From: Sinonovacula constricta
Lineage: Eukaryota > Mollusca > Bivalvia > Cardiida > Solecurtidae
Assembly: GCA_007844125.1 (NCBI GenBank)
Contig: CM017571.1
Coordinates: forward strand, 29,523,978 to 29,587,977
Length of the DNA stretch: 64,000 nucleotides
Reading direction: 5' to 3'
Shown here: in pieces, positions 59,311-64,000 of the stretch
Layout: every line of letters starts with the position of its first letter
How positions within the stretch are numbered: the stretch's first letter is position 1
Translations under genes and position numbers: made by a program
Notes under the pieces: model-generated
Database searches by the model: none
The model's input: the letters and a program-made list of their open reading frames with translations, nothing else
Told to the model about the DNA's origin: nothing

Positions 59311-61295
59311 GTAATTCTTGTGGATATACTCGCTAGGTAGCTCATTTGATATAGCACCTGACTCCGGAGCTGGAGGTCAAGACATAACAACACGTCTGGT
59401 TATTGCACCTTAGTTCAGAATAGTGTGTGTATTTTCATAATTATATTAAATCTAAATCTCATTGATGTATCCTCAAATTACCAAAATTTGATGTTCTCCT
59501 AAATTTAGCGTTAGTGTGTTTTCAAAAATCTAACTCAATATTTCACTAGATATATTATGTTTAATGGTTAAAAGCTAGAGGTTGATGCTGAAGTAGTTTA
59601 TCAGTATAGTTGTGTGTTTTTAGAAATTTTAAAGAAAAGTATACTTAAAAAATTAAACTAAGCCTTAATGTAAACCTTAGTCTAAGGTCCCACCAGGATA
59701 TTTCATTAAAATTTCTATTACATTTGAAAAGTCAAATATCTGTAGAGAGTTATTTTTTGAACTGTGGTGAATCGTTTACAGTGGCGAATAGTTACAGATC
59801 TACTTTTTTAACGTCAGCAATAAATATGTGCACATAGACTGGGGCAAATATGTATACTACCCTTCAAACCCCTGGGTCCTGTCTCAAGTCAGTCAGGGGC
59901 AACACCCCTGGAAATATCCCAAGCCGGAGAATATCTTAATTACTGCTTAATTAAGCTTGATTAAAACTCATGCATACATTACATAGTGAATATAGCAAAA
60001 CCGAACACTTACAATTGCATCGATTAAAAAGGCGAAAGGAAAAATCCCATCCGAAGTATTATTTTTATCATCAATTGCAATCCGACAAGTTAGCGAGCAA
60101 TAGGACAGATGTTAAACTGGCGAGCAATAACAGGCAATGTGTAAATTGCGGTCGACGAGAGGCAGCCTAAGGCAGGTTCCCCGTTGTGGTCGCACTTGGG
60201 GCTAGAACCTGTACCCGTGCCAGACCAACATGAGTAAGAGAACTGAAAGTACGAGTATGTGCTGAAAGCAACAGTATACAATATATGAATAGTAACAAAA
60301 CAGTGGAAACTGTAAGTTCCTTTTGTTTCGTTGAATTTCGGAAAGAAAGAAACAAATAATAATAAAATTTGGCAAATGTCAAAAATAATAAGAACATTAT
60401 TCCTTTAATTGGCACATTGTTGTGGTATGTGTTTTATATACCTGTATTTCATTAATTTATCATTTTTTTTCTGTTTTCTACATTCAACTTGCAAATATAA
60501 ATAAACTGTCAAATGATAACTATGCACCCTAATTTAATACAAGTAAAACAAAAAACATCAATTATCTTTTGTCCTCATTTTTGTTAGCAATGATTGCCAT
60601 GCAGTGATAATTTTTCTTTTCAAAACAATGGGATAAAAAAGTGCACATGTTGGAAAACAATGGTTTGTTTTTTTTAAAACAATGCGTTTTTTTTTTTTAA
60701 AAAAAAAGCAATGTTTTTTGACACGACTTCATGTTTTTCATAAAGTTTCTTTTCATAACACAATCCCTCATAGAAGTCACAGTCTTATAGGCCATGTTAT
60801 TCAATACTTTGATAAATTCTCCTCTGTTTTGCACTTCTCCACTCTGAAATTACTTCATTGTAATCAATGTCATCTGTACAGGTTTTAATGAGCATCAGTT
60901 TATGCTGATTTTCAATAAGAAGCCAATTACGGCTCTTAGTGAGCAAAATCCGTAATTCTACGTTGGCCTTGGCCAGTAATGCATAATTTCTTTTTTGGTG
61001 GCATGCTTTACTTTCGGCTGAACAGATGACAGAAACGAAAATAAAACAATATTGGTTTTCGACGTTAATGAGCGCACTATGAAATTATAACAATCCAAAA
61101 CGGGAATCAATATTACCTACGTCACCGGTGTTATAGTAAATTTTTAATGCTTAAAAATCACTTAAACAACGCAAAGACAAACGTAAAGACTCAAAAAAAT
61201 GCATCAACATCCGTTAAGTATTAATTTCGAGCTTTTTTTAGTTGTCGAAAATCATTGCGTTTTTTTAGCGCACATATTTTGAAATAGTAACATTT
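59311..61295. other. Intergenic DNA, no gene seen
   Basis: AT-rich with homopolymer T and A runs near 60.66-60.71 kb. The 66-codon plus frame at 60.0-60.17 kb (with a CVNCG motif) has no recognisable family. Confidence 0.5.
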
Positions 61296-61500
61296 ATGGT
61301 TATATTGGCAATGTCCAGTTAATTATTTGCCTAGGAAGACTTTAAACTTCTATCTGTTTAGAACCACCATCACACTGCCGATTAGCTGGAAAACCTCCCC
61401 ACATTAAAGTTCTCACCTTCACATCGACTCGTGCACATGCAGTGAGGGGCAGAGGAGTTACAAGTCATCGATTCTAAATGCTCCGCCACGGCGCCCAACA
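61296..61500 (-). mobile_element. SINE-like repeat (third family)
   Basis: TTATATTGGCAATG, TAGAACCACCATCACAC, GCTGGAAAACCTCCCCACAT, AAAGTTCTCACC and GTGAGGGGCAGAGGAGT, in the order seen in the 26.5- and 46.4-kb copies. The B-box region is decayed. Confidence 0.6.
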
Positions 61501-61509
61501 TCTACGTGA

Positions 61510-61730
61510 AAAGTGATGAGCCCCTCTGGTCATTACAAATAGGTTATTTCTGTCTGAGCCACGTTGCGTTGTTATTTTAAAATGAGAAAACCATGTGACC
61601 ACATTTTATATCACGCTATAACATCATCTGGGTAATCCGCTGTGACATTGATACCTATCTTTATCAGAAATTCATATCAAGCTTATTTATAGATTTAAAA
61701 AGAAGAATTTTTGTCACAATTTGTAAGATG
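61510..61730. repeat. Old dispersed repeat, family D2
   Basis: Shares TCTGAGC-ACG, TTTAAAATGAGAAAACCATG, TATAACATCATCTG and GATTTAAAAAGAA with 6400-6600. Confidence 0.5.
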
Positions 61731-61927
61731 CATGTAAGTTACATGCTTCATGACCTTTTGACATTTTTATTCCTTGTTAAACATTTAGAGATGTAACATG
61801 TAGCTATAACACAAAAAGTTGTCCAGTTTTATTGGCGACGCGCTGGAGCGCGCCGCGTATATATGGAATGCTGAAAAAAAATATTCATGCGAGCGGATGT
61901 CCTCAGATATCCTCGTTCTTGCTAGTA

Positions 61928-62413
61928 TAGGGGTGTAACGATATACCGTACGGCGGTATACCGCAGTTGTATAATCACGGTTCGGTTCACGGTTCACTTC
62001 TCAAGAATTACGGTATTGTTATTGTTCACGCGGAATCGTTGTTAAGTCAGTAGTGGACTTTTATGTTACTCCGGGAAAGCAACATGGACTAAGATATAGC
62101 ACTTTGTGACAATGTTTGCCGAGATGAAAGCATTCTTGTTTTCAAGAATAGCTGATCGTTCAAACCAGAGTTTGTCAATCTTAACTCTTATTTATATCAG
62201 AAGAAAGATATGGTAAGCAATATATATAGTATATCTTGGATCGGTAAGGCGCGTTGGGTAAAGCTAATTAGTATTCAAAATGGCGGCTGTCGAAAACTTG
62301 TATTCTCTGTTAAGAAATCATTGATTAGTCGGACAATCTATATTGCAAAATAAAATCCATTGTAGATTTTGCCATGATTGATAACATCTTTGGCTCCTGA
62401 GACTACGGCTAAT
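61928..62413. mobile_element. Partial hAT-like element copy
   Basis: It begins TAGGGGTGTAACGATATACC and matches the reverse of 45900-46430 through to ACATCTTTGGCTC and GACTACGGCTAAT, then similarity stops. It is a truncated second copy of the 44.6-kb element. It contains CAAAATGGCGGC at 62275, also found inverted in the first copy at 46037. Confidence 0.75.
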
Positions 62414-62689
62414 CATAGACATATAGTAAAGGGAGCGCTGACTCGTGACGTCACGGTAATAACTATAATAATGTGTTGAATCCGTCGCAGCGCCATCACC
62501 GGGAGTCATAGCAAACTTCCGTTGAAAACTTAAACAATAGATGGAAAGCTGAAAGCTGTGTTAACATTAGTGAAACAAATGCGAAAATCTCGTGTTAATG
62601 GGCCTACAAGGATGTGAAATTATAACTTCCAAAGGGTTTTACCAAAATAAGTGTGGCGGTGACACTATTTCCTGTTTATAATAGTTCAG

Positions 62690-62748
62690 ATTTTAGTATA
62701 AACCCAGACACGACGCACATCTGCTCCGACCACTTCGAGTCTTCTGTA
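62690..62748 (+). pseudogene. Possible THAP-domain exon fragment
   Basis: One frame reads THICSDHFESS, resembling the C-terminal Cys-x2-His of THAP fingers (compare RICSEHFVS at 57.85 kb). A GTAATG donor-like sequence follows. The N-terminal Cys pair was not found upstream, so it is a fragment or a chance match. Confidence 0.3.
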
Positions 62749-63750
62749 ATGGAATGTTATTTCTTTATTCGTTTGTTGTTGTTTTTAATCTAAACATTAG
62801 GGTTTATCTCTAGATATAATCAGTCATTTACGCTTATTTTCCTACTGAATAGATGGCTAAATCGAAAATCAGCACGTCAGTAAAAGCTGTCAGAAAACCT
62901 TGTTCTACTTTCGGCTTCCATTGTGAGTAACTGTTCAGTTAAAACTTCTGGAGTTGATTATCCTAAACAACAATTCATATCTGAAAGTTATAGAAGTGTA
63001 TTTCTTTGTACATATATATGCTAAATTTTCCATGGAAACATATTTTGCTTTATTTTATTTTTTTTTACTTAGCAGCCTGTAGTGAGCAGAAGGGGTGGGG
63101 TCGATCTAATCTATTAATTTTTATCATTTATGAAATACAACCATTTATCGAATCTAACCTATCACGTCCGTTACTCTTGTTATCAATGAATAACTTGAAA
63201 CATATATAGTGCCTTTTCTGTGATTTCTTGCCATGAACACCTCATATCAATTAAACCCAGTAATTTTATTTTGAGACCAGTATTGTATAATCTTCAGTTT
63301 GAGTGGTGTCAAGAAATTGAACTACCAAATGTAAGTACCACTGCTTAAAATCACATCTTAGGATAAAGCTTTTAACTTTGATCGCTGTCTTTCCGGGGTG
63401 TATCTGCTGGACACAAATAAGGCAATACTTTCCTTGACTCAAACAAAAAGATCAATTTCAGGTTGTCACTGTAGTATATATGTGCCACATTTATGTGCTT
63501 TTTTTTAATATAAAAAGCAATTTTATTTATAGTTCCTGCAAAATGAATTCCTTCCACACTTGAACATATTGTCAGAGGGTGTCAAGGCATTTAGAACAGA
63601 TGAAACAGGCTTTATGGAGATATTTTTGTCCACTCAGACCAATAAAGGAATGTGATGCAGGGTAATTCAGACAAATCTATACCGTAAGTAATTTACATCA
63701 TTAAAATTTATTTTGAGACAGCTAATCTGTATTCTACTGAACCTTCCCAC

Positions 63751-63987
63751 CTAATAGTTCTTGTCCTGATCAGGACCAATCGGAACTCCACGGATAATTT
63801 CGTCCTCGGGGACAATCATCCCCCGGATGTATCTGGTGCAATAATACTTAATGAAATCACGATCGTTTTGTTGGCCGGAAGTCGGAAGAAGAATATGCCT
63901 AAGTAGTTCGCACAAAACATTAACACTGCCATCGTTTGACAGCTGCGTGTCTGCTGCGCAGGGTTAATTGAAATCGGATGATTTAAA
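63751..63987 (-). other. Coding-like segment at the right edge (unrecognised)
   Basis: On the minus strand, from an acceptor-like CCCTGCGCAG at ~63955, a frame of ~68 codons runs to TAG at 63751-63753 (contains VNVLCELLRHILLPT, FIKYYCTRYIRGM and VPEDEIIRGVPIG). Its last codons overlap a fragment of the third SINE family. Another frame opens at the edge as AASNLNHPISINPAQQ. I recognise no family. It may be the end of a gene or transposon continuing to the right. Confidence 0.35.
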
Positions 63988-64000
63988 TTTGAAGCCGCCA

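Overview
The window is eukaryotic: AT-rich, gene-poor, with spliced genes and many transposable elements and minisatellites. The organism is most likely a bivalve mollusc. This is inferred from dispersed repeats of a type I know from bivalve genomes (the block opening AACAAGAGGGCC at 43.6 kb and the GACCTTCACCTTCC block at 31.6-31.9 kb) and from animal-type XBP1 and PHETA genes. The species cannot be named from the sequence alone.

Two host genes are well supported and converge. XBP1 (+, coding 19564-21717, three exons) is the bZIP effector of the IRE1 branch of the unfolded-protein response. It carries an unusually short 20-nt IRE1 unconventional intron framed by two perfect hairpins. The unspliced frame ends in a peptide resembling the mammalian XBP1u translational-pause peptide, with the upstream hydrophobic region also present. 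PHETA/sesquipedalian (-, coding 28959-39618, three exons) is an endosomal PH-domain adaptor with an OCRL-binding F&H motif. Its first coding intron holds a ~5.5 kb array of 34-bp repeats. A separate unassigned minus-strand exon lies at 51422-51563.

Layout: 1-15 kb is non-coding, with a 30-bp minisatellite at the left edge, several short tandem duplications, tRNA-derived SINEs and old dispersed repeats. 14.4-15.05 kb is a long AGT microsatellite. 15-19.4 kb is intergenic with TA, GA and poly-C tracts and possible minus-strand splice donors. 19.4-21.9 kb is XBP1. 22-29 kb is intergenic with SINEs. 29-39.6 kb is PHETA and its intronic satellite. 40.4-49.9 kb has three further minisatellites (31, 34 and 32 bp units), a bivalve repeat with a Helitron-like end, a 1.8-kb hAT-like element, a MITE and SINEs. 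52.0-54.6 kb is a pair of nested inverted-repeat elements around an unrecognised 167-codon ORF. 56.2-59.3 kb is a THAP/DDE transposon with long terminal inverted repeats, a large internal inverted repeat and a transposase cut off after its second catalytic Asp. 59.3-64 kb has more element fragments and a possible coding fragment at the right edge.

The long plus-strand open frames at 33-42 kb are by-products of tandem repeats whose unit length is not a multiple of three. They are not treated as genes.
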